Shown here one piece after another: positions 26,063 through 34,028 of a stretch of DNA of 64,000 nucleotides (the first letter of the stretch is position 1; every line of letters starts with the position of its first letter). This DNA is from Mucilaginibacter boryungensis (GTDB taxonomy: Bacteria > Bacteroidota > Bacteroidia > Sphingobacteriales > Sphingobacteriaceae), in assembly GCF_015221995.1 (NCBI RefSeq), contig NZ_JADFFM010000001.1:1302001-1366000 (forward strand), in the 5' to 3' direction. The translations under genes and the position numbers were made by a program. The notes below the pieces were generated by a model. It saw only the letters and a list, made by a program, of their open reading frames with translations, searched no databases and was not told where the DNA came from.

Positions 26063-27016
26063 TTGAAAATTAAAATAATTATCCTGTTAATAAGCTTGTG
26101 TCCTGCATTACCGGCAATGGCGCAGACAACCGATACGCTTAATGCGCCTCCTCCAGTACTGAATGGTTTGTACGCCGACCCGAATATCGCGGTATTTGGC
26201 AACAAGTTTTATATCTACCCCACAACCGATGGTACTAAAGGATGGCTGTCTACCAGTTTTACTTGTTGGTCGTCGAACAATCTGGTGAATTGGAAAAACG
26301 AAGGGGTAATACTCGACCTGCCGCACGACCTTACCTGGGCTGCCGAGCGCGCCTGGGCGCCGACCATCGCCCGCAAAAACAACAAATACTATTACTACTA
26401 TTCGGCTAATGTAAATATTGGGGTGGCTGTGGCCGATAAGCCTACAGGGCCATTTAAAGACCCTTTGGGCAAACCGCTGATCCCTAAAGGTACCAAACGC
26501 GGCCAGATGATAGACCCCATGGTGTTTGTTGATGACGACGGTACAGCCTACCTATACTTCGGGCAGGGGCAATGCAATATTGTAAAACTGAACGATGATA
26601 TGGTTAGCTGCGATACTTCGAAGATCATCTCTTTTAAGCCGCAGGGGTATAACGAAGGCCCGTTCATGATCAAACGCAAGGAAGTGTATTACCTGATGTG
26701 GTCGGAATATGATACCCGAGACCCACGCTATTCTATAGCATATGCTACATCCAGTTCGCCAACGGGGCCGTTTAAAAAAGCAGTAGGTTACCCGGTGTTG
26801 AAAGGTAAAGGTGTGGTAAAAGGGGCAGGGCACCACTCGGTAGTGCAGGTGCCCGGTAAAGATGAATGGTATATTGCCTATCACCGCTTTAAAATACCCG
26901 GTGGCGATGGCTACAACCGCGAAACCTGTATCTCGCCCATGCGTTTCGACGCGCAGGGGAATATTATGCCTGTGGATGTTTTTGAAAAGGTAAAACCGGT
27001 GAAGGTTAAGAAGTAG
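26063..27016 (+). CDS. Glycoside hydrolase family 43 (arabinofuranosidase/xylosidase type)
   Basis: Five-bladed beta-propeller hydrolase with the GH43 catalytic triad visible: D39 in YADPNI, D151 in MIDPMVF and E198 in NEGPFM. The start is TTG at 26063; no in-frame ATG precedes the signal peptide (KIKIIILLISL to AMAQ), so TTG is needed to keep the export signal. At 317 residues it consists of the catalytic propeller only. It probably removes L-arabinose or D-xylose side residues in concert with the upstream GH127 enzyme. A palindromic repeat follows the stop codon. Confidence 0.9.
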   Translation: MKIKIIILLISLCPALPAMAQTTDTLNAPPPVLNGLYADPNIAVFGNKFYIYPTTDGTKGWLSTSFTCWSSNNLVNWKNEGVILDLPHDLTWAAERAWAPTIARKNNKYYYYYSANVNIGVAVADKPTGPFKDPLGKPLIPKGTKRGQMIDPMVFVDDDGTAYLYFGQGQCNIVKLNDDMVSCDTSKIISFKPQGYNEGPFMIKRKEVYYLMWSEYDTRDPRYSIAYATSSSPTGPFKKAVGYPVLKGKGVVKGAGHHSVVQVPGKDEWYIAYHRFKIPGGDGYNRETCISPMRFDAQGNIMPVDVFEKVKPVKVKK

Positions 27017-27051
27017 AAAAACGCATCTGCTATCAGCGTAATCATAACTAA

Positions 27052-27161
27052 TGTCATTTCGAACGAACATGCGTTTGGTAGTGCTGGGCGTGAGGAGAAA
27101 TCTTCTACGTCATGCTGGCTGCGAGCATAAGATTTCTCCTCGTACCTCGTTCGAAATGACA
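27052..27161. repeat. Palindromic repeat element with two nested inverted repeats
   Basis: Perfect 15-bp outer arms TGTCATTTCGAACGA (27052-27066) and TCGTTCGAAATGACA (27147-27161) enclose perfect 13-bp inner arms GAGGAGAAATCTT (27092-27104) and AAGATTTCTCCTC (27129-27141). It resembles a family of intergenic palindromes seen in Sphingobacteriaceae genomes (from memory, not searched). Short ORFs on both strands start inside it with the same MSFRT codons only because of the symmetry. Confidence 0.75.
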
Positions 27162-27179
27162 CGACTAATAAATATGTTA

Positions 27180-27422
27180 CTACACCTTAGCCGCAGGTGG
27201 CGGGCCTTTTGGGCCGCGGGTGTAAATAATCAGGCCGTTTAAAAAGTTACGCAGTATCTGGTCGCCGCAGGGCTTAAAGTTGGGATGGTCATCAGCACGG
27301 AAAATGGCGCTGATCTCGGTCTTGGTTACCCTGAAGTTGGCCAGGTCTAACACTTTAATAATATCATCATCGGTAAACTTCATAGCTACCCGCAGCTTTT
27401 TCATGATGTCGTTATTGCTCAT
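27180..27422 (-). CDS. DUF1456 family protein (YehS-like)
   Basis: An 80-residue cytoplasmic protein with one DUF1456 unit. The diagnostic parts are NDIMKKLRVAMKFTDDDIIKVLDLA and FKPCGDQILRNFLNGLIIY, cited here as MKKLRVAMKF and KPCGDQILRNFLNGL. E. coli YehS has two such repeats, so this is a half-length form, as often seen in Bacteroidota. The function is unknown. It lies 17 bases downstream of the helicase gene on the same strand and is probably cotranscribed. Confidence 0.82.
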   Translation of the reverse strand: MSNNDIMKKLRVAMKFTDDDIIKVLDLANFRVTKTEISAIFRADDHPNFKPCGDQILRNFLNGLIIYTRGPKGPPPAAKV

Positions 27423-27439
27423 GTGGTATTGTTTTTTAT

Positions 27440-28741
27440 TTAACGGGAAATATCTATCCTGATCTTCCGGCCTTTTATTTTTTCGTTTTTAACTAATTGT
27501 ACGGTACGCTCAATTTTGTTGCGCTTCACAGCCGCATAAGCCGAATTATCCAGCACTTCTATCAGGCCAAGGTCTTCTTTGTCCAGTCCCCCCTTTTTTA
27601 GCAGCAGACCAACAATATCAACCTTGTTTATCTTGTCCTTTTTGCCGGCTGCGATATACAGCGTGGCCCAGGGCGAAAGCGGTGGCAGCTTCACTTTTTC
27701 AGGCAGTTGTTCAACTTCCGGCATCGTGGTTAAATACGATGGTTTTTCATCGGGCGTTAGTAATAAGTACGATGTGCCTTTGGCATGCATGCGCGCCGTG
27801 CGTCCGTTGCGGTGTAAAAAAGCTTCCTCGTTATGCGGTAACTGGTAGTGCACCACGTGCTCAATTTCGGGGATATCCAACCCGCGCGATGCCAGGTCGG
27901 TTGTAATTAATATCCGGTGACTGCCATTTCTGAATTTCAGTAGTGCCCGCTCGCGGTCGTCCTGTTCCATACCACCATGGAAAATATCGTGGGGCAGACC
28001 GCGGTCGTAAAGCAGGTCGCTAATGCGTTCCACGGCATCGCGGTGGTTGCAAAATATCAGGGTGGGCTTATCGGCTATTTTACATACCAGGGCAAACAGG
28101 GCGTCCAGTTTATCGGCGGCTTCAGCTATCACTACTTTCTGTATTAGGTCGGGAGTTGATGCCGCGTTGCCCAGGTAATCAAGTGTTTGCGGTTTATTTA
28201 TCCCCGTAAAGGCGGGTATCTGGTCCATTTGCGTGGCCGACGTAAGTACCCGCTTATTAATGGCCGGCATTTGTTTAATAATAAAGGCCATATCTTCCTG
28301 AAAACCGAATTCAAGCGCCTTGTCAAATTCATCCAGTATCAGGGTTTTAATAGTGGCGGTATCAAAACTTCCACGGCGCAGATGGTGGGCAATACGGCCG
28401 GGGGTGCCAATTAACACAGCAGGCGGCTGCGACAGGTTGTTCAGTTCGGTTTTAACCGGGTGGCCGCCATAGCAGCAGTTCACTTTAAAGCCGCTGCCAA
28501 TGGTGCGGAACACCTGTTCTATCTGCAAAGCCAATTCGCGCGAGGGTACCAGTATTATGGCCTGCACAGTAGGAATAGCAGGGTTTAGCAATCCCAGTAA
28601 TGGTAACAGGAACGCCAGCGTTTTCCCCGAGCCCGTAGGCGAAAGCAAAATAACATCAGCCTGTTTAACCGCAGCAATGGCCGCCTGCTGCATAGGGTTA
28701 AGGGCCTGTATCTTTAATTTTTCGAGCGCTTCTTTTATCAT
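27440..28741 (-). CDS. DEAD-box ATP-dependent RNA helicase with DbpA-type RNA-binding domain
   Basis: RNA helicase of 433 residues. Walker A is SPTGSGKT (34-41), motif Ia PSRELA, motif Ib TPGR, motif II DEFD (136-139) in place of DEAD, motif III SAT (167-169), and the C-terminal RecA domain shows DLASRGLDIPEIEHVVHY and HRNGRTAR. The last about 70 residues (DKINKVDIVGLLLKKGG to KIRIDI) form a DbpA-type RNA-binding domain, which in E. coli DbpA recognises 23S rRNA hairpin 92. A role in large-subunit assembly is therefore likely. The Phe in motif II is unusual for DEAD-box proteins but keeps both acidic residues. Confidence 0.9.
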   Translation of the reverse strand: MIKEALEKLKIQALNPMQQAAIAAVKQADVILLSPTGSGKTLAFLLPLLGLLNPAIPTVQAIILVPSRELALQIEQVFRTIGSGFKVNCCYGGHPVKTELNNLSQPPAVLIGTPGRIAHHLRRGSFDTATIKTLILDEFDKALEFGFQEDMAFIIKQMPAINKRVLTSATQMDQIPAFTGINKPQTLDYLGNAASTPDLIQKVVIAEAADKLDALFALVCKIADKPTLIFCNHRDAVERISDLLYDRGLPHDIFHGGMEQDDRERALLKFRNGSHRILITTDLASRGLDIPEIEHVVHYQLPHNEEAFLHRNGRTARMHAKGTSYLLLTPDEKPSYLTTMPEVEQLPEKVKLPPLSPWATLYIAAGKKDKINKVDIVGLLLKKGGLDKEDLGLIEVLDNSAYAAVKRNKIERTVQLVKNEKIKGRKIRIDISR

Positions 28742-28991
28742 TACCGGGATGTATTGGCCGTAAAGATACGCTTTGTAGTTTTGGTGTACGATTATTCCTT
28801 TTTGTGCAAAAAACTATGGCGAATATTTATCCGGCTGTATTAAAATATGCAATGTTTTAATAATTTAGGGCTCCCTTATTAAAATTGACCAGTCGCAGCT
28901 TTGCGGTTTACATTACCTATTATGGTCAAATTTATATGCCGTGTATTTTTCTAATAATTCAAATTATAAACAACCTTAACAAATTAAAACA

Positions 28992-29618
28992 ATGAAAAAA
29001 ATCTTTTTTGGTATCGCTATTTCTGTACTTGCAGGACTATCTGCCCAGGCACAACTAATTGCAAATCCCGATAACGTTAAAGAGGAAGTTTTTAACCAGG
29101 TGCCCAACTTGTCAAATATCAAGGGTACTATCATTACCAATATAAGAATAGCCAAAGAGTATTTTATGAACTCGACCGATCAGGCAGCGGGGCATAGCTA
29201 CCAGGAGCGATGGAGCAATTTACTTAATGAAGTACGGCGTAATTTTTCTGGCTTTAAATCGAGTAGGACGTCGGATTATGGTAAAGTCTCATACACTTTT
29301 ACCGACCATATTGAATGTAAGAAAAGCGGGCACGACGGGAATTTAAAACTATGCGGGCACACCATGCCTATAAACGAGGGCTGCACCATTACCAGCATAG
29401 AAAAAACACAAAACGGGAACTTGAAAAAGTGGGAGCGTAGGGGAAACACTTTCATTTACGCAGCAGGTAAAACAAAGCCTGGCACAGCGAGGATAGATGT
29501 TAAAATAAAGGCAGTTTATTCGCCCGAATATATAGCCAAAACGCTTTTAGAAAACGACTTAAACCGAATAAGGGCGGAACTGAATTCACTAAACCTGCCT
29601 ACCGATCTTTCTATTTAA
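28992..29618 (+). CDS. Exported protein of unknown function with a Cys/His cluster
   Basis: I do not recognise a family. The 208-residue protein has a clear signal peptide (MKKIFFGIAISVLAG to AQAQ, about residue 22) and no further membrane helix. The centre holds a cluster of His and Cys residues (HIECKKSGHDGNLKLCGHTM, about 112-131) plus another Cys shortly after, which could bind a metal or form disulfides. It is alone between the divergent helicase gene and a transporter gene. The start codon ATG at 28992 is well placed and codon use resembles its neighbours, so it is probably a real gene. Confidence 0.6.
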   Translation: MKKIFFGIAISVLAGLSAQAQLIANPDNVKEEVFNQVPNLSNIKGTIITNIRIAKEYFMNSTDQAAGHSYQERWSNLLNEVRRNFSGFKSSRTSDYGKVSYTFTDHIECKKSGHDGNLKLCGHTMPINEGCTITSIEKTQNGNLKKWERRGNTFIYAAGKTKPGTARIDVKIKAVYSPEYIAKTLLENDLNRIRAELNSLNLPTDLSI

Positions 29619-29694
29619 CTTACACCAAATATTAAACGCTGGCCCATCTTTTATAATTATAAGGTGCTGCTTGTGGTAAAATGGACAATAACAG

Positions 29695-29713
29695 CCCGGC
29701 ACATATTGCCGGG
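29695..29713 (+). terminator. Weak hairpin, possible terminator in the 29619-30000 gap
   Basis: CCCGGCA/TGCCGGG form a 7-bp stem with a 5-nt loop followed by TTTGTTGT, and weaker complementarity (TGCTGC near 29666 with GGCAGCA near 29735) extends it. It is about 75 bases after the preceding stop. The rest of this 382-base gap holds no supported gene; a 69-codon minus-strand frame at 29632-29841 has no recognisable features. Confidence 0.35.
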
Positions 29714-30000
29714 TTTGTTGTATTCACAATAAAAGGCAGCAGGGCAAAAAAAATATTTCGACTAACCATTCTCCTTTCAAAATAGATGTTAGTTTTGAGT
29801 AACGATGCACCAGCTACCGCAAGCATTCTTTGCTTGTACATCAGGATACTTATTTTGACGCCAAATCGATCATTTACGAAATCGTTTAAGCAAAAATCAA
29901 GAGGGATAATTTCGTGATCCCGTAAATACTTATCACATTTAAGATAAATTACTTAATATAGGCTCAGATTTATAAACCAGCCATATAAACCCTTTTACGA

Positions 30001-31689
30001 ATGCACACGATCTCTACAGCCGACCTACTGGTGTTTTTCATTTATTTCATTATCGTATCGGTTTACGGGTATATGATATACCGGCGTAAAAAAACCGAGA
30101 CCAACTCCAGTTCGCACAGCTTTTTCCTGGCCGAGGGTTCGCTTACCTGGTGGGCCATTGGCGCGTCTATTATTGCCTCCAATATATCGGCCGAACAATT
30201 TATAGGTATGAGCGGCGATGGCTTTTTCGCGGGGATAGCCGTAGCCGTGTACGAGTGGCTTGGCGCCGCGGCCCTGATCATTGTTGCGGTGTTTTTTATG
30301 CCTATCTACATCAAAAACAAAATATATACCATGCCGCAGTTTTTGCAGGACAGGTATAATAGTGGGGTGGCTTTGGTGATGTCTATCTTCTGGTTGTTTT
30401 TGTATGTGTTTATAAACCTTACGGCTATTTTGTACCTGGGTACTTTGGCTATTAACACTTTATTAGGCGGGGAGTATTTCCACCAGATATTAATTGGCCT
30501 GGCCATTTTCGCTGTAATTATAGCGCTTGGCGGCATGCAGGTGGTGGGCTATACCGATGTGATACAGGTAGCAGTACTGATTATAGGCGGACTGGCGATT
30601 ACCTACCTTTCGCTTACCATTGTGAGCGATAAGTTTGGGTTCGGGCAGAATGCACTGGCGGGTTTTAAAGTACTGTTAAAAGATTCGCCCGATCACTTCC
30701 ATCTCATCTTTAAAAAGCCGTTGCCAACCGCATCAGTCGAGAAAATAAGCAAGTACCTGATACTGCCCGGCTTTGCCATGTACGCCGGTGGCCAGTGGAT
30801 AAGCAACCTTAATTATTGGGGCTGTAACCAATATATCACCCAGCGTGCTTTGGGCGCCAATTTACATACCGCGCGTACCGGTATCTTATTTGCCAGCTTG
30901 TTAAAAATACTGATGCCGGTAATAGTAATGCTGCCTGGCATAGTAGCCTTTGTGCTATACAGGCACGGGCATTTGCCGCAATTACTTAACGGAAGTAAAG
31001 ACAGCGCTTATTCGGCCATGCTATCCTTTTTGCCGTCTGGATTAAAGGGCTTATCGTTAGCGGTGCTTACTGCTGCCATTGTAGCATCGTTAGCGGGTAA
31101 GGTGAATAGTATCGCTACCATTTTTACTTTAGATATCTACAAAAAGTACATGCAAAGCGCCGCCGGTGAACGCAGGATGGTTTGGGTTGGGCGCGCCGCT
31201 ATTATTGTAAGCTTGCTTACCGCCATACTGCTAACCTGGCACGATACCCTGGGCATTGGCAGCGCGGGTGGGTATACCTTTGTACAAAAGTATTCGGCAT
31301 TTGTTAGTCCGGGTGTGCTGGCTACATTTTTACTGGGTATGTTCTGGAAACGCACAACCGGGACGGCCGCTGTTGTAGGTATTATTGCGGGCTTTGCAGC
31401 ATCGGTATTTTTTAACCAGTTTGCCATTACCGTTTTCGGCCCTGAAACATGGCTTTATACCGCGTTTAAAAACCCAGCCGGGGTTTACGAGATCCCTTTC
31501 TTTATCTCGTTGAGTTGGTCGTTTTTGATAACCTTCCTGTTAATGATAGGCATCAGCCTGTTCGGACAAAAAACAAATGGCAAGGCCATACAGGTTGATG
31601 CAGGTATGTTTAAACTAAAACCATCATCGGTGATGATGATAGCGGTAATATTGTTATTGCTTTCGGCTATTTATATCAGGTTCTGGTAA
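30001..31689 (+). CDS. Sodium/solute symporter (SSS family, SGLT-type sugar transporter)
   Basis: Inner-membrane Na+-coupled symporter of 562 residues with about 14 hydrophobic helices. Family features include FFLAEGSLTWWAIGASIIASNISAEQFIGMSG near the N terminus (the segment around residues 40-70), the long helix pair that follows, and YTFVQKYSAFVSPGVLATFLLGMFWKR toward the end. This arrangement is the vSGLT-like branch that carries galactose, glucose or related sugars. The neighbouring galactan and arabinan hydrolases suggest uptake of released monosaccharides. A strong bidirectional terminator follows. Confidence 0.9.
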   Translation: MHTISTADLLVFFIYFIIVSVYGYMIYRRKKTETNSSSHSFFLAEGSLTWWAIGASIIASNISAEQFIGMSGDGFFAGIAVAVYEWLGAAALIIVAVFFMPIYIKNKIYTMPQFLQDRYNSGVALVMSIFWLFLYVFINLTAILYLGTLAINTLLGGEYFHQILIGLAIFAVIIALGGMQVVGYTDVIQVAVLIIGGLAITYLSLTIVSDKFGFGQNALAGFKVLLKDSPDHFHLIFKKPLPTASVEKISKYLILPGFAMYAGGQWISNLNYWGCNQYITQRALGANLHTARTGILFASLLKILMPVIVMLPGIVAFVLYRHGHLPQLLNGSKDSAYSAMLSFLPSGLKGLSLAVLTAAIVASLAGKVNSIATIFTLDIYKKYMQSAAGERRMVWVGRAAIIVSLLTAILLTWHDTLGIGSAGGYTFVQKYSAFVSPGVLATFLLGMFWKRTTGTAAVVGIIAGFAASVFFNQFAITVFGPETWLYTAFKNPAGVYEIPFFISLSWSFLITFLLMIGISLFGQKTNGKAIQVDAGMFKLKPSSVMMIAVILLLLSAIYIRFW

Positions 31690-31707
31690 GGCAACTACAT
31701 TAAATAT

Positions 31708-31744
31708 AAAAAACGCCGCTAAGTGTTTGCTTAGCGGCGTTTTA
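31708..31744. terminator. Bidirectional terminator between symporter and NTF2-like genes
   Basis: A perfect stem of about 14 bp (AAAACGCCGCTAAG / CTTAGCGGCGTTTT) with a 6-nt loop has A/T tracts on both sides and separates convergent genes. Confidence 0.92.
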
Positions 31745-31762
31745 CATCATGGCAGTTTATCT

Positions 31763-32146
31763 TCAGGATGCTATCAGGCTGGCTTCACCGCCAAATGCAT
31801 GGTCTATAGCAATCTTCCAGGTGCCATCTGCCTGTTGCTTCATTACTTCAATACCTTTGGCGCTTATTTTTACTTCGCTGCCATCGGTAATGCTCCATTC
31901 AGACCGGCCTACGGCAATGTTGCCGGTTTGCAGGCAATAAACTGTTTTTATTTCCATTTTGCCTTTAATAGCTAATATGGCTTTTACTGCTTCTTCAAAC
32001 GCCGCCTTGCCCGATACCGGTTCGCCCGGCCCGGCTACAATAATACCGGTAACATCATACATGTTCATTACGGTGGCAACATCGCCGGTGTTGTAGGCAG
32101 CTGCAAGTGCGGTGTGGGCATCTTCGGCCCTTTTTGGTAGGTTCAT
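31763..32146 (-). CDS. NTF2-like / SnoaL-type small cytosolic protein (YybH-like)
   Basis: A 127-residue protein with the nuclear-transport-factor-2-like cone fold often annotated as SnoaL or DUF4440. It shows the typical pattern of an N-terminal helix (AHTALAAAYNTGDVATVMNMY), a GKAAFEEAV helix and C-terminal strands ending DGTWKIAIDHAFGG. There is no signal peptide. Functions in this fold vary widely (isomerase, hydrolase or ligand binding), so none is assigned. It lies 49 bases after a PEP-mutase-like gene on the same strand and is probably cotranscribed. Confidence 0.8.
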   Translation of the reverse strand: MNLPKRAEDAHTALAAAYNTGDVATVMNMYDVTGIIVAGPGEPVSGKAAFEEAVKAILAIKGKMEIKTVYCLQTGNIAVGRSEWSITDGSEVKISAKGIEVMKQQADGTWKIAIDHAFGGEASLIAS

Positions 32147-32195
32147 TTTTTTTGAATTTATGTTATTGATTTAATTAAATACTTCCGATGACAGA

Positions 32196-32966
32196 TCAGG
32201 AAAACATTGATGAGAAATTGGCATCGTCCATCACTGTTTTTGCCAGTTGGCCGGCTTGCTGATATACTTTGTTGAAAAGAAAAGGCCCCATACTTATCCT
32301 TTTTACCCCTAATCGTTCCAGGGCGTGAAAGCCCGGTAAATTGGGCATGCACATTACATTTATAGGCAGACTGGTGGCTTTAACTACACTTGCAATATCG
32401 GCGCTATTGGTAATGCAGGGCACAAATATCCCGTCGGCGCCCAAACTTTCGTAGCTTTTAATGCGGGTAAGCGTTTCGCTTAGCGCTGTCGGCATTCCCA
32501 ACAGAAAAACGTCGGTACGGATATTTAAAAACATTTGCAGGTTATTCCGGCTGATATAATCGGCCACAGCCACAAGTATTTTTTGAAACCCCGCAATTGG
32601 TTGTAATTCACGGGTTGCAGCAGGGATGGTATCTTCCAGGTTCAGGCCAACCACACCCGCATCGTGCAGTTTGCTAATGTTTTCTAAAATGCCATCAATA
32701 CTGCGGCTGTAACCACCTTCCATATCTACCGAAAAGGGAATGTTAACTACCTGTACCACTCTTTTAGCCACGCTAAGCAATACATCAAACGGCAGGTTTT
32801 CGCCATCGTCATAACCCATAGCGTTTGATAGCGCCTGGCTGGAAACGCCTATGGCCTGATAGCCATTAGCTTCAAATACCTTAGCGCTGTTTACATCCCA
32901 GATATTTCCTAAAAGAAAAGGTTTGGTGCTTTGATGCAGCTGTTTAAATTTTTGAAATGAGTTCAT
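32196..32966 (-). CDS. Isocitrate lyase / PEP mutase superfamily protein
   Basis: A 256-residue TIM-barrel enzyme of the PEP mutase/isocitrate lyase group. Conserved blocks are LLGNIWDVNSAKVFEANGYQAIG, here cited as GNIWDVNSAKVFE, then FSVDMEGGYS (Mg-binding Asp and Glu), GVVGLNLEDT (metal Glu and Asp) and INVMCMPNLPG. It lacks the KKCGH signature of isocitrate lyases, so a lyase or mutase on another oxo-acid is more likely. The real substrate cannot be stated. It is preceded by a divergent-style gap next to an AraC-family gene on the same strand. Confidence 0.85.
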   Translation of the reverse strand: MNSFQKFKQLHQSTKPFLLGNIWDVNSAKVFEANGYQAIGVSSQALSNAMGYDDGENLPFDVLLSVAKRVVQVVNIPFSVDMEGGYSRSIDGILENISKLHDAGVVGLNLEDTIPAATRELQPIAGFQKILVAVADYISRNNLQMFLNIRTDVFLLGMPTALSETLTRIKSYESLGADGIFVPCITNSADIASVVKATSLPINVMCMPNLPGFHALERLGVKRISMGPFLFNKVYQQAGQLAKTVMDDANFSSMFS

Positions 32967-33050
32967 ATGCTTTGTTTATTAATTTTTAATAAAACAAAGG
33001 TATCCCTGTGCTAAACCCGGAAATTGTATGAATCGGAACAGTGAGAAAAA

Positions 33051-33863
33051 TTATTGGAGCAGCAGTTGGTTAACCGGCGTAAGGTTGTCCATATAGGCAG
33101 ATGGGGTAAGCCCGGTAAACGATTTAAAATCCCTGATAAAGTGCGATTGATCGAAATAACCGCAGTGGTAAGCTATAGAAGTAAAAGGCAGGTTGTTTTT
33201 TGCAATAAGCTTTAAACTAAACTGAAAGCGGTTGATCTTATTAAAAGATGAAGGTGAAAGGCCGGTGTTTTGATAAATGAGCTTGTGCAGGTAACGGGTA
33301 GTAACGCCATATTTGGAGGCAATAAGCCCCAGGTTATCCTCGGCTGGATTGGTTTTAATAGTGGTTAAAATGTTGGCTACCTTATCAATTTTGAAATGCT
33401 TTTTTTCGTTCGAAATTAATCTTTTCAACAGGAAACCCTCTATAAGGGCTATCCGGCCTTGCTCGTCCTTTGTATCTAAAAGTTGTGCGTGAAGGATTTT
33501 TACCGGGCTTCCTATAACAGCGCTTAAATCGGTGATCTGATCGTTAAACAGGTTAATGCCATCATTAAAAAAATAGGCGGCCGAATGGGTGAAAAACTTT
33601 ATACCAAGCATAGTATGCCTGCCTTTTGATTTAATGGCAAGCGGTTTGGTGATCTGTCCCCACAGTTCAATTTTAGGGGTTTGCAGGAAAGTGTCGTTAA
33701 CTGCCGATTCCCAGGTACCTTCTCCCAAATTAAATATCACTTCCATATCGCCGCTTGGGAAAACAGTGTCTTCAAACTCAGTATCTTCATCAGATTGAAA
33801 GAGGTAGTAGTGCCTTACATAAGGCTTTAATACAGATGATGGAAGAAAGTGCTTGAATTCCAT
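33051..33863 (-). CDS. AraC-family transcriptional regulator
   Basis: A 270-residue regulator. The N-terminal half is a ligand-binding cupin-like region of the type common in Bacteroidota (PSSVLKPYVRHYYLFQS, FPSGDMEVIFNLG). The C-terminal half has two helix-turn-helix motifs (LGLIASKYGVTTRYLHKLIYQNTGLSP and the signature IAYHCGYFDQSHFIRDFKSFTGLTPSAY, about residues 226-253). It lies 84 bases upstream of the PEP-mutase-like gene on the same strand, so it may control it, but this is inferred only from position. Confidence 0.88.
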   Translation of the reverse strand: MEFKHFLPSSVLKPYVRHYYLFQSDEDTEFEDTVFPSGDMEVIFNLGEGTWESAVNDTFLQTPKIELWGQITKPLAIKSKGRHTMLGIKFFTHSAAYFFNDGINLFNDQITDLSAVIGSPVKILHAQLLDTKDEQGRIALIEGFLLKRLISNEKKHFKIDKVANILTTIKTNPAEDNLGLIASKYGVTTRYLHKLIYQNTGLSPSSFNKINRFQFSLKLIAKNNLPFTSIAYHCGYFDQSHFIRDFKSFTGLTPSAYMDNLTPVNQLLLQ

Positions 33864-34028
33864 ATAGTGAAATTACAGTTCTTTACAGTTTATTTGAAGT
33901 TATTTCCAAAAATAATATGCAGTTGAACTTTAAGATTGTACAAATCGGAACCAGGTTTTAATTATTTATTAAAAAAAAACTGATATTACCACATATTCTA
34001 AAATGCCTGAAACTTATAAATAACATTC

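Noticed and set aside
26911-27242. Short ORFs on both strands starting MSFRT within the palindrome
   Set aside because: Their identical starts are a product of the inverted repeat at 27052-27161. The remainders are antisense to GH43 or to DUF1456.
29632-29841. 69-codon minus-strand frame in the gap before the symporter
   Set aside because: It has no signal peptide, family motif or plausible start context, and it overlaps a hairpin.
33001-33020. Possible regulatory pairing of the AraC gene with the PEP-mutase-like gene
   Set aside because: The two are adjacent on the same strand, but no repeated operator motif was found in the short gap.
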